A program made the translations under genes and the position numbers. A DNA stretch of 64,000 bases from Salinarimonas ramus (GTDB lineage Bacteria > Pseudomonadota > Alphaproteobacteria > Rhizobiales > Beijerinckiaceae), in NCBI RefSeq assembly GCF_014645695.1, contig NZ_BMMF01000004.1, forward strand, positions 255,261-319,260. Reading direction: 5' to 3'. Below are positions 26,536-35,344 of this stretch, piece by piece (position 1 is the first letter of the stretch; each line of letters starts with the position of its first letter). The notes beneath the pieces were generated by a model, which worked only from the letters and a program-made list of their open reading frames with translations, had not been told where the DNA came from and searched no databases.

Positions 26536-26690
26536 GGGGGATGTATGGCAGGTGGGGCGGGCGGGGGGCAAGGTGGGGAGGGCCTTGCACTCGCGTAAGG
26601 TCAGGGGAACGGTGCCCGGATAAGCTGCGCCTGCTGAGAGCCCGCTCGGCACTGTATCATCGCCTCACAAGATGCTTGCCGGATGCAGAC

Positions 26691-27212
26691 CTACAGCCGG
26701 CGAAGGAGTCGTGCAGCCTGCGCGACCGTCAGCCTGCGGGATCGGTGCACAACGGGAAGACGCGGGAGAGGCGGAATAGCCGTCCCCGTGAGTTGGAGAC
26801 GACGCTGAAGAAGCGCTAGTAGGTCCCGCGCTGCCTCGTGAAGACGTTCAGGCGGTAGGACGCGGGCGCGACCGGTGCGCAGGTATCGTGTCTCCAGTTG
26901 CCGATCACCGGCACCCTCACTGTCGCGCACCCGCTTTATACGTTTCGTGACCAGCATTCCGCGAGTCTCGGCCTCATCAATGAGCCTGACTAGATCGTGT
27001 CCATACGGCCGTTTGCTGAGCTCATTGTCCGACATGCCCGTCGTTCGGAGATACGCCTTCACGAACAACTCAATGGCTTGGCGGTAGAGGAATCGGACAG
27101 GTGTCTCGTAATGCCCGCCTTGGGGGCGGTCCTTCGCTGTGTACAGCACGGCGGCGTCGAAAAGGTACGCATGCGCCAGATTAAACCAGCCGAGCGGTGT
27201 TTCATCTTTCAT
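26691..27212 (-). CDS. HEPN-like domain protein in a lower-GC patch
   Basis: A 173-residue protein. Residues 1-85 look like a HEPN helical bundle: WFNLAHAYLFDAAVLY, FLYRQAIELFVKAYLRTTG and YGHDLVRLIDEAE. The usual RNase motif R-x4-6-H is not clear (R68 and H72 are three apart), so catalysis is uncertain. The C-terminal 80 residues are basic and unassigned. Base composition is clearly lower in GC than the neighbours (around 55 percent by eye), and a tRNA gene is adjacent, both suggestive of acquisition. No nucleotidyltransferase partner is found. I chose ATG 27212 over a TTG five codons upstream. Confidence 0.6.
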   Translation of the reverse strand: MKDETPLGWFNLAHAYLFDAAVLYTAKDRPQGGHYETPVRFLYRQAIELFVKAYLRTTGMSDNELSKRPYGHDLVRLIDEAETRGMLVTKRIKRVRDSEGAGDRQLETRYLRTGRARVLPPERLHEAARDLLALLQRRLQLTGTAIPPLPRLPVVHRSRRLTVAQAARLLRRL

Positions 27213-27371
27213 TATTTCGCCCGGCAAGCGCGCACCACCGACAATCTCCCACGACCTCTCATCGATTGAATGCCGACGTGGGGACAGGTCTGAGATATTC
27301 TAGGGGACACTCCTGTCGAGCGCCAATCGCAAAACGATGAACAGGTGGGGTATCTTTGATCAGAGGAAGCT

Positions 27372-27447
27372 TGGCGCGCCCTACGGGACTCGAACCCGTG
27401 TTTTCGCCGTGAAAGGGCGACGTCCTAGACCGCTAGACGAAGGGCGC
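27372..27447 (-). tRNA. tRNA-Glu (TTC anticodon)
   Basis: The minus strand reads as a complete cloverleaf: acceptor arms GCGCCCT/AGGGCGC, anticodon loop CTTTCAC with TTC, T-loop GGTTCGAGTCC, discriminator G and an encoded CCA at 27372-27374. The HEPN gene patch starts 159 bp away on its 3' side. Confidence 0.95.
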
Positions 27448-27616
27448 GGGCCGGCGGGCGCGGGGCCTGCGGCAGGGGTCTGCATAATGGGGTTCGCGCC
27501 GGGCCGCAAGAGGGACTTCGAGCGGCCTTTGCCGGCAGCCGCGCATTCGCTCTGGCCTCGCGCGTCGCGGCGCACTATGGTCCGCCCGCTCGAGACGACA
27601 GGATCACGGACACGAG

Positions 27617-27889
27617 ATGGCCGAGAAGACGACACCCCACTTCGCCAACGACGCGGGCGTTCCCGTCATCGAGATCGGGGCGAAGGAATTCATGTGCATC
27701 GGCGCGCGCCCGCCCTTCGACCATCCCCACGAATTCCTGGACATGGGGGCCGAGGCCGAGATCATCTGCCCCTATTGCTCGACGCTCTACCGTTACAAGG
27801 CGACGCTGAAGCCGACGCAGTCCGAGCCCGCCGAGTGCCTGTGGACCGGCGGCGCGCTCGACATCGCCGATAGCGGCCGCGCGCGCTGA
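27617..27889 (+). CDS. Zinc-finger zf-CHCC protein (NDUFS6-like)
   Basis: A 90-residue protein. The conserved zinc site is visible as C27 (EFMCIG), H36 or H38 (FDHPHEF) and CPYCSTLYRY (C51, C54). These alphaproteobacterial proteins are homologous to the mitochondrial complex I subunit NDUFS6. Role in bacteria is not settled. It is followed by an oxidoreductase gene one base after its stop. Confidence 0.88.
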   Translation: MAEKTTPHFANDAGVPVIEIGAKEFMCIGARPPFDHPHEFLDMGAEAEIICPYCSTLYRYKATLKPTQSEPAECLWTGGALDIADSGRAR

Positions 27890-27890
27890 C

Positions 27891-29132
27891 ATGACGAAGG
27901 CGTCGGTCGCCGTGGTCGGCGCCGGCATCGCAGGCCTCGCCGCCGCCCTCGCGCTGTCGCGCGCGGGCCATCCGGTGACGCTCGTCGAGCGCCGGACCGG
28001 CTTCTCCGAGGTCGGCGCGGGCCTGCAGCTCTCGCCGAACGCGAGCCGCATCCTCCTCGATCTGGGCCTCGGCGCCGCCCTCGCGCGGCGGGTCACGGCG
28101 CCCGAGCGGGTGGTGATTCGCGACATGGCGCGCGGGCGCACGCTCGCCGAGATGCCGCTCGCTCCGGCGATGGAGAAGCGCTTCGGCGCGCCCTATTGGG
28201 TGATTCACCGCGCCGACCTGCAGACGATCCTGCTCGACGCCGTGCGCGCGCGCCCGGACGTGCGCCTCGTCATGGGCCGCGCCGTGGACGAGGTCGCCCT
28301 CGCGCAAGACGGCGTGCGCCTCTCGCTCGCCCGCGAGAACGGCGCGCGCGAGACGCTCGCCGCCGATATCGGCATCGGCGCCGACGGCGTCTGGTCGAAG
28401 ACGCGCCGGGCGGTGGAGGGGCGCTCAGGCGACGTGCCGGCGCGCTATCAGGGCTACGTCGCCTGGCGCGCCACCCTGCCCCGCACGCGGGCGCCGGCGC
28501 CGCTCGCGGGGGACGAGACGGGGCTGTGGCTCGGCCGGCGCGCGCACGTGGTGCACTACCCGATCGCCGGCGGCGCGCTCGTCAACATCGTGTGCATCGT
28601 GCAGCGCCCCGAGCCCGTCGACGGCTGGGCGACGCCCGGCGAGGCGCGCGCGCTCCTCGCGGCGCTGCCCGGTCTCGCGCCCGACCTGCGCGCGCTCCTC
28701 GACGCGGCCGGGGGCTGGCTGCTCTGGTCGCTGCACGACCGCTCCGCCGCGCGCATGGCGCGGGGCCGGTTCGCGCTCGTGGGCGACGCCGCCCATCCCG
28801 TCCTGCCCTTCCTCGCGCAGGGCGCGGCCCTCGCCGTCGAGGACGCGGCCTGCCTCGCGCGTAGGCTCGCATCTGCGCAAGAGATGGGCCCGCAGGCGGC
28901 GCGCTCCGCGAGCCCCGGCGGAGAGGACGCGATCGCGAGCGCCCTCACCGCCTATGCCGCCGCGCGCGTTCCGCGGGCGCTGCGCGTGCAGAAGGCGGCC
29001 CGCTCGAACGGTCGGGTGTATCACGCGGGCGGTCCGATGGCGCTCGGGCGCGATCTCGTGCTGCGGAGCATGGGCGCGGGCGGCATGGCGGAGCGCTATG
29101 CCTGGCTGTATGGCTGGAGCGACGAGGCGTGA
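27891..29132 (+). CDS. FAD-dependent monooxygenase (salicylate hydroxylase-like)
   Basis: A 413-residue group A flavoprotein monooxygenase. The GAGIAGLAAALALSRAG Rossmann motif opens the protein, a DG motif is seen in GIGADGVWSKTR, and the FAD ribityl site is GDAAHPVLPFLAQGAA. It hydroxylates an aromatic compound using NAD(P)H and O2; the substrate cannot be told. It is likely co-expressed with the zf-CHCC gene before and the phosphoesterase after (GTGA contact). Confidence 0.88.
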   Translation: MTKASVAVVGAGIAGLAAALALSRAGHPVTLVERRTGFSEVGAGLQLSPNASRILLDLGLGAALARRVTAPERVVIRDMARGRTLAEMPLAPAMEKRFGAPYWVIHRADLQTILLDAVRARPDVRLVMGRAVDEVALAQDGVRLSLARENGARETLAADIGIGADGVWSKTRRAVEGRSGDVPARYQGYVAWRATLPRTRAPAPLAGDETGLWLGRRAHVVHYPIAGGALVNIVCIVQRPEPVDGWATPGEARALLAALPGLAPDLRALLDAAGGWLLWSLHDRSAARMARGRFALVGDAAHPVLPFLAQGAALAVEDAACLARRLASAQEMGPQAARSASPGGEDAIASALTAYAAARVPRALRVQKAARSNGRVYHAGGPMALGRDLVLRSMGAGGMAERYAWLYGWSDEA

Positions 29133-29185
29133 CTGGCAAGCTTCTTGCTGCCTCCGACGCGACAGAAGCGCCGCGCCAGGATCCG

Positions 29186-30043
29186 ATGCTCATAGCCCAC
29201 CTCAGCGACCTCCACGTCCCTGCCACGGGCGAGCCCGTGCCCGGGGCCGCGGACGTCAATGCTGCACTGCACAAGGCTTTCGCGGCCCTGCAGGCGCTCA
29301 GCCCCCGCCCCGATCTCGTGATCGTCTCCGGCGACGTCGCCGATGCGGGGCGCCCGCGCGCCTACGGACGCGCCGCCGAGATGCTGCGTGTGCTCAAGCG
29401 ACCGATAGTTGCCGTGCCCGGGAATCACGACGATCCTGCGGGATTCGCTTGCTTCATGCACGAGATCGGCGGGGAAAGCCGCATTCCCGCGCCGGAGCTG
29501 TGCAGCGTGCGCGACTTCGCGGCGCTGCGGGTGATCGGGCTCTCCTCGAAGATCCCGCTCACCAGCGCCGGCGGCCTCGACGACGCGCAGCTCGATTGGC
29601 TCGACGCGACGCTGACGGAGGCGCCCGCGCGCCCCACACTCCTCGTCGTGCACCATCCGCCCTTCCGCTGCGGCGTCGGCTACATGGACCGCATTCGTCT
29701 CGTCGACGGGGCAGTGCGGCTCGAATGCATCGTCGCCGCTCATCCGCAGGTGCTGGCCGTCCTGTGCGGGCATCATCACCGCGCGATGGAGACGCAGTTC
29801 GGCGGGCGCCCCTGCTGGGTCGCGCCCTCCCTCGCCTATGCCGTGAGCCTCGATCTGCGCCCCGGCGGCGAGGGCGGCTTCTCCCGCGAGCCCGCCTCCT
29901 ATCGCCTGCTGCATTACGACGGCCGCCGGCTCGTCTCGCATCTCGCCTATGTCGAGGGCACGGGCGCCGCCCGCCCCTTCCGCCGGCACGACCCGGCGGA
30001 GGCGGACGTGCCCGCGATCGCGCTCGCGTCCAGCGACGCGTGA
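29186..30043 (+). CDS. Metallophosphoesterase, CpdA-like
   Basis: A 285-residue calcineurin-like phosphoesterase. The dinuclear metal motifs are DLH (HLSDLHV), GDVAD, GNHDD, HHPP and GHHH. This pattern fits class III cyclic-nucleotide phosphodiesterases (CpdA). I placed the start at the ATG of MLIAHLSD, where the family begins; a GTG at 29129 overlapping the previous stop would add 19 residues. Confidence 0.85.
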   Translation: MLIAHLSDLHVPATGEPVPGAADVNAALHKAFAALQALSPRPDLVIVSGDVADAGRPRAYGRAAEMLRVLKRPIVAVPGNHDDPAGFACFMHEIGGESRIPAPELCSVRDFAALRVIGLSSKIPLTSAGGLDDAQLDWLDATLTEAPARPTLLVVHHPPFRCGVGYMDRIRLVDGAVRLECIVAAHPQVLAVLCGHHHRAMETQFGGRPCWVAPSLAYAVSLDLRPGGEGGFSREPASYRLLHYDGRRLVSHLAYVEGTGAARPFRRHDPAEADVPAIALASSDA

Positions 30044-30077
30044 TCGGCACCCGCTGCTCGCCCCCCGAAACGTAGAA

Positions 30078-30103
30078 CGGGCGGAGGGTCTCCCCTCCGC
30101 CCG
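30078..30103. terminator. GC hairpin between convergent genes
   Basis: CGGGCGGAGGG (30078-30088) pairs with CCCTCCGCCCG (30093-30103). It sits between the convergent phosphoesterase and nlpD-like genes. There is no T-run, so termination strength is uncertain. Confidence 0.5.
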
Positions 30104-30155
30104 CCCGATCCGTACGACGGGTCTCGAACGACGTCGCCGGTCGGTCCCGGGAAGC

Positions 30156-31361
30156 TCAGTTGGTGAGGTAGGGCATGGGGTCGACCGGGTCGGCGCCCCT
30201 GCGGATCTCGAAGTGGAGCTGGGGCGAGGTGACGTTGCCGGTGCGCCCCGAATTCGCGATCACCTGCCCGCGCCGCACGGCGTCGCCGCGGTTCACGAGG
30301 AGCTCGGAATTGTGCGCATAGGCGGAGACGTAGCCGTCGTCGTGGCGCACGAGGACGAGCTTGCCGTAGCCGCGCAGCTCCTCGCCGGCATAGGCGACGG
30401 TGCCGCCCTCCGCGGCGCGCACCGGCGTGCCTTCGGGGACCGCGATGTTGATGCCTTCGTTGCCGGCGGTGCCGAAGCCCGAGATCACGCGCCCGCGGGC
30501 CGGCCAGCGGAAGTCGAGTCCGGTGGCGGGATCGGGCAGGCTCGCGACCTGCTGCGGCGCGGCGGCCGGGGCCGCCGGAGCGGGAGCCGCCGCCTGCGCG
30601 GCGGGCTGGGCCTGAGGAGCCGCCTGAGGCGCCGTCGGGGCCGCGCTCGCGGCGCGCGTCGGCGCGCTCGGCGGGACGGGCGCGGCGCCGGACGCGACGG
30701 CGCCGGTACGGGTCGGCGTGGGCGCGGCGGCGCGGGTCGGAGCAGGCGGCGGCACCGGGGCGGCGCCGCCGGCGGATGCCGGGATCACCGTCGGTGAGGC
30801 CACGGGCGCGGCCGAGGCCACCTGCGTCGCGCCGCCGGCGCTGTACACCGGCACGACCAGGGCGCGTCCGGGCTGGACGTCGCCCGCGGAGGAGAGGCCG
30901 TTGACGCGAAGCAGCGCATCCATCGGCACGTTGTAGCGCCCCGCCAGCGACGACGCCGTCTCGCCCTGGCGCACCACGATGGGCGTGCCGCCGAGCGCGC
31001 TCCAGCCGGGCTGGCCGGATCCCGCCTGTGCCGTCGCCCGGGAGATGGGCTGGGCCGCCTGCGCCGAGGCGACGCTCGCCGTCGTCGTGGGCTGGGGAAG
31101 CGGAGACGCGATCGGCGCGCCGGTCGGCGCCGGCAGCGGCGCGCTGGCCACCGCCGTCGTCGGCGCGGCGGATGCCGGCTCGACGCTGCCCGTCATCACG
31201 GGGCTTTGGCCGCCGGGGGCGAACGGATTGCCGAAGGGATCGGCGAAGCGCATCGTGTCGGCGCTGCAGGCGCCGAGCGCGCTCGCCGCGAGCGCCACGA
31301 GCGCCACCTTCGCCGGCACGAAGGAACGGAATCGACCCTGGAGAGCCTGGGGATAGCGCAT
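30156..31361 (-). CDS. nlpD: LysM/M23 lipoprotein, NlpD-type amidase activator
   Basis: A 401-residue outer-membrane lipoprotein. It has a lipobox (SALGAC), a LysM domain near residues 135-185 (VVRQGETASSLAGRYNVP), a long Ala/Pro/Thr-rich linker and a C-terminal M23 fold. The M23 zinc ligands are mostly lost: NEGIN replaces HxGID and QLHFEIR replaces HLHFEIR. That is typical of NlpD/EnvC, which do not cut peptidoglycan but activate amidases during division. The pcm gene upstream is the usual partner in the surE-pcm-nlpD order. Confidence 0.88.
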   Translation of the reverse strand: MRYPQALQGRFRSFVPAKVALVALAASALGACSADTMRFADPFGNPFAPGGQSPVMTGSVEPASAAPTTAVASAPLPAPTGAPIASPLPQPTTTASVASAQAAQPISRATAQAGSGQPGWSALGGTPIVVRQGETASSLAGRYNVPMDALLRVNGLSSAGDVQPGRALVVPVYSAGGATQVASAAPVASPTVIPASAGGAAPVPPPAPTRAAAPTPTRTGAVASGAAPVPPSAPTRAASAAPTAPQAAPQAQPAAQAAAPAPAAPAAAPQQVASLPDPATGLDFRWPARGRVISGFGTAGNEGINIAVPEGTPVRAAEGGTVAYAGEELRGYGKLVLVRHDDGYVSAYAHNSELLVNRGDAVRRGQVIANSGRTGNVTSPQLHFEIRRGADPVDPMPYLTN

Positions 31362-31480
31362 CGACGCACCTGATACTCGAAACGACCTGTGCAACGATTA
31401 AAAGGGCATTCAGGTTAAGCAAGCGTTGCGCCCGATCGGCTTATTACGTCCCGCAGCCGCCCTTACGTCAGGTGCGGAGA

Positions 31481-32155
31481 TCACCGCATCACCAGCGGCG
31501 CGATGCGCAGCGACGTGCCGAGCCGGCGCGTCGTCACGCCCTCCTCGTTCTTCTCGACGACGGCGAGGCGCGGGAAGCCGTCGACGGTGAGCGCGCCGAC
31601 GAGGCGCCCGCCGGGCGCGAGGCGCTCGAGCAGGGTGTCGGGGAAGGCCGGCAGCGCACCGTTGACGAGCATGCGCGGGAAGCGCTCGCGATTGCGCCGG
31701 GGCAGGAGCCCGTCGCCGTGGCCGAGCCCGATCGAAGCGGCCACGTCGAGCTGGCCGAGCCGCAGCGCGGCCGCGTCGCACAAGGCCTCGATGCGCTCGA
31801 CGCTCTCCACCACGCCACCCAGGCGCGCGAGAAGCGCCGAGACGTAGCCCGAGCCCGTGCCGACCTCGTAGACCGCCATGCCCTCCTCGAGCGCCAGCGC
31901 GACGAGCATCGCCGCGACGGTGGTGGGCGCGGACATGGTCTGGCCGTAGGGCAGCGGCAGCGCGACGTCGGAGCGGGAGAGGTCGGCGAAACGCCGGGGC
32001 GCGAACAGGTTTCGCGGCACGCGCTCCATGGCGCCGAGCACCGCCTTGTCGCGATAGCCCTTGGCGCGCAGGGCCAGCACGAAGGCGGCGGTCTCCACCG
32101 CCTCCGCGTCGAGCGTCGGATCGCCCTCGCTGAGCCCTTGCCGGTCGACGCGCAT
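31481..32155 (-). CDS. pcm: Protein-L-isoaspartate O-methyltransferase
   Basis: A 224-residue SAM-dependent methyltransferase that repairs isoaspartyl damage. It shows RVPRNLFAP, the substrate loop LPYGQTMSAPTTVAAM and motif I VYEVGTGSGYVSALLA. The start ATG at 32155 is preceded by GGGGAGGGC. The nlpD-like gene follows after 119 bp. Confidence 0.93.
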   Translation of the reverse strand: MRVDRQGLSEGDPTLDAEAVETAAFVLALRAKGYRDKAVLGAMERVPRNLFAPRRFADLSRSDVALPLPYGQTMSAPTTVAAMLVALALEEGMAVYEVGTGSGYVSALLARLGGVVESVERIEALCDAAALRLGQLDVAASIGLGHGDGLLPRRNRERFPRMLVNGALPAFPDTLLERLAPGGRLVGALTVDGFPRLAVVEKNEEGVTTRRLGTSLRIAPLVMR

Positions 32156-32372
32156 ACGCCCTCCCCTCGCGCGAGGATAGATCGATCGGGTTAACCGATC
32201 CTTCACCTTCCGCATCGTCGCCTCGCGCCGGCGCACGTATCGCGATGCGACCTGTCGCCGCGAGGACACGGCGCGGCGCCGGCGGTGGACGGGAGGTGCC
32301 CCGCGGCTTGATTTCCCCCGTCGGCTTGCGCATCGTCGCCCGCGAATACGCACCCGCGGAGGATGAACGGCG

Positions 32373-32906
32373 ATGCGCAAGACGATTCCGGCCGAGACGA
32401 CGATGAAGTCGGCGCTCCTCGCCCTCGCGGGCGCGCTCGCCATCACGTTCGCGGCGCCCGCGATCGCCGCCGACTACGCCCGCGGCGACATCGCCGAGGA
32501 GCGCCTCGGCGGCTGGTATTACGGCGCCCCGCCGGCCGAGGAGCGCGTGAGCCCCTTCGCGGGCACCGTCCCCTCCTGCGACGCGCCCACCATCCTCTCG
32601 ACGATCTCCGGCGAGTTCAATCGCCGCGAGGCTCGCTTCTGGAATTCGGGGCTGCGCATCGTCGGCATCGAGCACGTGCGGCCGGTGGCGTTCCGTCCCT
32701 GGGGCGACAGCTTCATCCCGCGGCGCTTCTGCACGGCGACCGCGGCGGTCCAGCGCGGCCCCGTCGTGCGCCACCACCGGGTGAACTACCTCATCCGCGA
32801 GGAGCTCGGCGTCTTCCTGCAGAGCTCTCACGATGTGGAATGGTGCGTGATCGGCGTCGAGCGGCTGCTGCACGCCGCTCCCAATTGCGAGATGATGCTG
32901 CCCTGA
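32373..32906 (+). CDS. Secreted protein of unknown function, four or more cysteines
   Basis: A 177-residue protein with a signal peptide (LLALAGALAITFAAPAIAADY). The mature part is neutral with cysteines (PSCDAP, RRFCTA, VEWCVIG, PNCEMM) that probably form disulfides in the periplasm. I recall similar short exported proteins in rhizobia, but no function. The start at 32373 has GGAGGA upstream; an ATG at 32403 begins the signal peptide more typically. Confidence 0.7.
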   Translation: MRKTIPAETTMKSALLALAGALAITFAAPAIAADYARGDIAEERLGGWYYGAPPAEERVSPFAGTVPSCDAPTILSTISGEFNRREARFWNSGLRIVGIEHVRPVAFRPWGDSFIPRRFCTATAAVQRGPVVRHHRVNYLIREELGVFLQSSHDVEWCVIGVERLLHAAPNCEMMLP

Positions 32907-33000
32907 GGCGGAAGCGGCGGGCTGCCGCAGGGCGCCCGCGGAACGCCGCACGAGCATCGCCGTTGCCACAGCTCCCTGACGAGGAGGCTTGGCAGCGTCG

Positions 33001-33303
33001 ATGGAGGCGTATCTTCCGACCCTGATCGGCACCGTGGCCGGCATGTGCTCCACCGCGAGCTTTCTGCCGCAGGTGTGGAAATCCTGGCGCGAGGGCGACA
33101 CCGGCGCGATCTCGAAGCGCATGTACGTGGTGACGGTCTCGGCCTTCTCGCTGTGGATCGCCTACGGGCTCCTGATCTGGAGCCTGCCGATCATCATCTT
33201 CAACGCGCTGAGCCTCGTGCTCTCTGGCTCCGTCCTCGTGATGAAGCTGCGCAACCTGCGCCGCCGCCGGCGCCGCACCGCGGGCGCGGAGGCTCGCCCG
33301 TGA
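33001..33303 (+). CDS. SemiSWEET-type sugar transporter (PQ-loop)
   Basis: A 100-residue, three-helix membrane protein with the PQ motif TASFLPQVWKSWREGDTGAIS and the second-helix MYVVTVSAFSLWIAYGLLI. SemiSWEETs dimerise to form a sugar channel. The basic tail RNLRRRRRRT is cytoplasmic. Its stop overlaps the GTG start of topoisomerase IB, an unusual coupling. A TTG at 32989 was rejected because the Shine-Dalgarno is too close. Confidence 0.88.
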   Translation: MEAYLPTLIGTVAGMCSTASFLPQVWKSWREGDTGAISKRMYVVTVSAFSLWIAYGLLIWSLPIIIFNALSLVLSGSVLVMKLRNLRRRRRRTAGAEARP

Positions 33304-34415
33304 GCGCGCTTCACGCCGAGCCGGCCCCGCAGGAGAGCCTCGCGGAGAGCGGCGTCGTCGACCCGGCGGACGCCGCCGAGAGCGCCGGCCTCACCTACGT
33401 CACCGACGACGAGCCCGGCATACGCCGCAAGCGCTCGGGCAAGGGCTTCACCTATACCGACGCCAAGGGCCGCACGATCAAGGACAAGGCGGAGCTGGCG
33501 CGCCTGAAATCGCTCGCCGTGCCGCCGGCCTACACGGACGTGTGGATCTCGCCCGACCCGAACGGCCACATCCAGGCGACGGGGCGCGACGCGCGCGGGC
33601 GCAAGCAATACCGCTACCATCCGCGCTTCCGCGAGGTGCGCGATTCGACCAAGTTCGAGCATCTCGTCGCCTTCGCCGAGGCGCTGCCGCAGATCCGCGA
33701 GCGGGTCGATGCGGACATGCGCAAGCGCACGCTCACCCGCGAGAAGGTGCTCGCCACCATCGTGCATCTGCTCGAGACGACGCTGATCCGCGTCGGCAAC
33801 GCGGACTACGTGCGCCGCAACAAGACCTACGGCCTGACCACACTGGGCGACGAGCACGTCGACGTGGAGGGCGACAACCTGCGCTTCGTCTTCAGCGGCA
33901 AGGGCGGCAAGGAATGGCGGCTCAAGGTGCGCGACCGGCGCGTCGCGCGCACCGTGCGCCTGCTGGAGGACCTGCCCGGCCAGCGCCTCTTCCAATGGGT
34001 CGACGAGGACGGCACGCGCCACGCGGTCGAGAGCGCGGACGTCAACACCTATCTGCGGGAGATCACCGGGCGCGAGATCACGGCGAAGGACTTCCGCACC
34101 TGGGGCGGCACGGTGCTCGCCGCCGTGGCGCTGCGCGAGTTCGAGGCCTTCGACACCAAGGCGGCGGCGAAGAAGAATCTCAAGGCCGCCATCGAGCAGG
34201 TCTCCTCGCGGCTGGGCAACACGCCGACCATCTGCCGCAAGTGCTACGTCCACCCCGAGGTGCTCTCGGCTTATCTCGAAGGCTCGCTCGCCGAGGAGGT
34301 GACCCGCGAGGCGGAGCGTGCGCTCGCCCGCGAGCTCGACGGGCTCGAGCCCGAGGAGGCGGCGGTGCTCGCGGTCCTGCGCACGCGGCTCGCGTTGGAG
34401 AGCCGCGCCGGCTGA
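33300..34415 (+). CDS. DNA topoisomerase IB
   Basis: A 371-residue bacterial type IB topoisomerase that relaxes supercoils through a 3'-phosphotyrosine. It has the N-terminal KSLAVPPAYTDVWISPDPNG, the catalytic-domain Arg and Lys region (RVGNADYVRRNKTYGLTTL) and the catalytic Tyr316 in CRKCYVHPEVL. GTG start overlaps the SemiSWEET stop (GTGA). It ends two bases before the convergent blh gene. Confidence 0.95.
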   Translation: MSALHAEPAPQESLAESGVVDPADAAESAGLTYVTDDEPGIRRKRSGKGFTYTDAKGRTIKDKAELARLKSLAVPPAYTDVWISPDPNGHIQATGRDARGRKQYRYHPRFREVRDSTKFEHLVAFAEALPQIRERVDADMRKRTLTREKVLATIVHLLETTLIRVGNADYVRRNKTYGLTTLGDEHVDVEGDNLRFVFSGKGGKEWRLKVRDRRVARTVRLLEDLPGQRLFQWVDEDGTRHAVESADVNTYLREITGREITAKDFRTWGGTVLAAVALREFEAFDTKAAAKKNLKAAIEQVSSRLGNTPTICRKCYVHPEVLSAYLEGSLAEEVTREAERALARELDGLEPEEAAVLAVLRTRLALESRAG

Positions 34416-34417
34416 CC

Positions 34418-35344
34418 TCAGCCTTCTTCCAGCGTGGCGCGCACGCGGCTCGGAAAGCCCCAGCCGCGGGCGCGTACCGGCTCGACGAGGGCCATGTGCG
34501 GCGCGGTGAGCGCGGCGAGCCCCACGAAGAGCACCTGCATCGTCCGCGCATCGAGCGCCGCCTCGGCGAGGAGCGCCCAGGCCGCCCCGCCGAGCGCGAG
34601 CGTTCCCACCATCGGCGCCGCCGCGATGGCGACGAGGGTGGCCGGCGACGTCGTGCCCGCCGCGCGCGCGGTGCGGAGCACATGGCGGGCCGAATGCATC
34701 AGGCAGAAATAGACGGCGAAGGCCACGAGCGGCGGCGCGAGGAGAGCGAGCGTCGCCGTCGCGCCGACCTCGAAGGCGGTGCGGCCGCGGTCGCGGTGCG
34801 TCTCCCAGACGACCGCGCCCACGACGAGGAGCACGACCGGCCAGGCGAGGGTCGCGAGCCCGCCGGCCACCAAGGCGCCGGCCTCGGGCCCGACCAGCAG
34901 GCCGAACAGGCGTGCGACCGCCTCCTCGTGGAGCAGCGTCGGTGCGACGAGGGGCGCCATGCCCGCCGCGGCACGGGTGCCCAACGCCGCATGACCCTCG
35001 GGATCGCCGGAGAAATGCGCCGCCGAGGCGATCAGGAAGACGGCGAGGAAGAGGATCGGCGCGAACGCCCAGACCGCCACGACGAGCGCGGCGGCGGCCC
35101 AGTAGGCGAGGCCGAAGACGAGCCAGCGCTTCACGCCGGACAGACCCAGCGTGCGCTTGGCCCAGAGCACGTCGAAAGCCCCGTGCGGCACGCCGAGCAC
35201 GAGGACGAGGGCCGCGACGACGAGGATCTCCGTCGTCGTCGGCATGGCTGCGAGCGCGGGGAGCGCGGCGGCGCCGAAGGCGACGACGAGGGCGACGGCG
35301 CCGTAGGCGACGCCCTGGATACGCAGCGCGTCGTCGGTGGTCAT
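34418..35344 (-). CDS. blh: Beta-carotene 15,15'-dioxygenase, Brp/Blh family
   Basis: A 308-residue membrane protein that cleaves beta-carotene to two retinals. Conserved histidines likely to hold the iron are H54 (GVPHGAFD), H110 (SAAHFSGD), H217 and H221 (LMHSARH) and H283 (APHMALVE). It overlaps the crtY stop by ATGA and forms a unit with crtY and the rhodopsin gene, supplying the chromophore. Confidence 0.93.
   Translation of the reverse strand: MTTDDALRIQGVAYGAVALVVAFGAAALPALAAMPTTTEILVVAALVLVLGVPHGAFDVLWAKRTLGLSGVKRWLVFGLAYWAAAALVVAVWAFAPILFLAVFLIASAAHFSGDPEGHAALGTRAAAGMAPLVAPTLLHEEAVARLFGLLVGPEAGALVAGGLATLAWPVVLLVVGAVVWETHRDRGRTAFEVGATATLALLAPPLVAFAVYFCLMHSARHVLRTARAAGTTSPATLVAIAAAPMVGTLALGGAAWALLAEAALDARTMQVLFVGLAALTAPHMALVEPVRARGWGFPSRVRATLEEG

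Noticed and set aside
26691-27212. HEPN-MNT toxin-antitoxin pair
   Set aside because: No nucleotidyltransferase gene is found on either side; only the HEPN-like protein is present.
27372-27447. tRNA-Glu as an active integration site
   Set aside because: I saw no integrase gene and no direct repeat of the tRNA 3' end on the far side of the low-GC patch.
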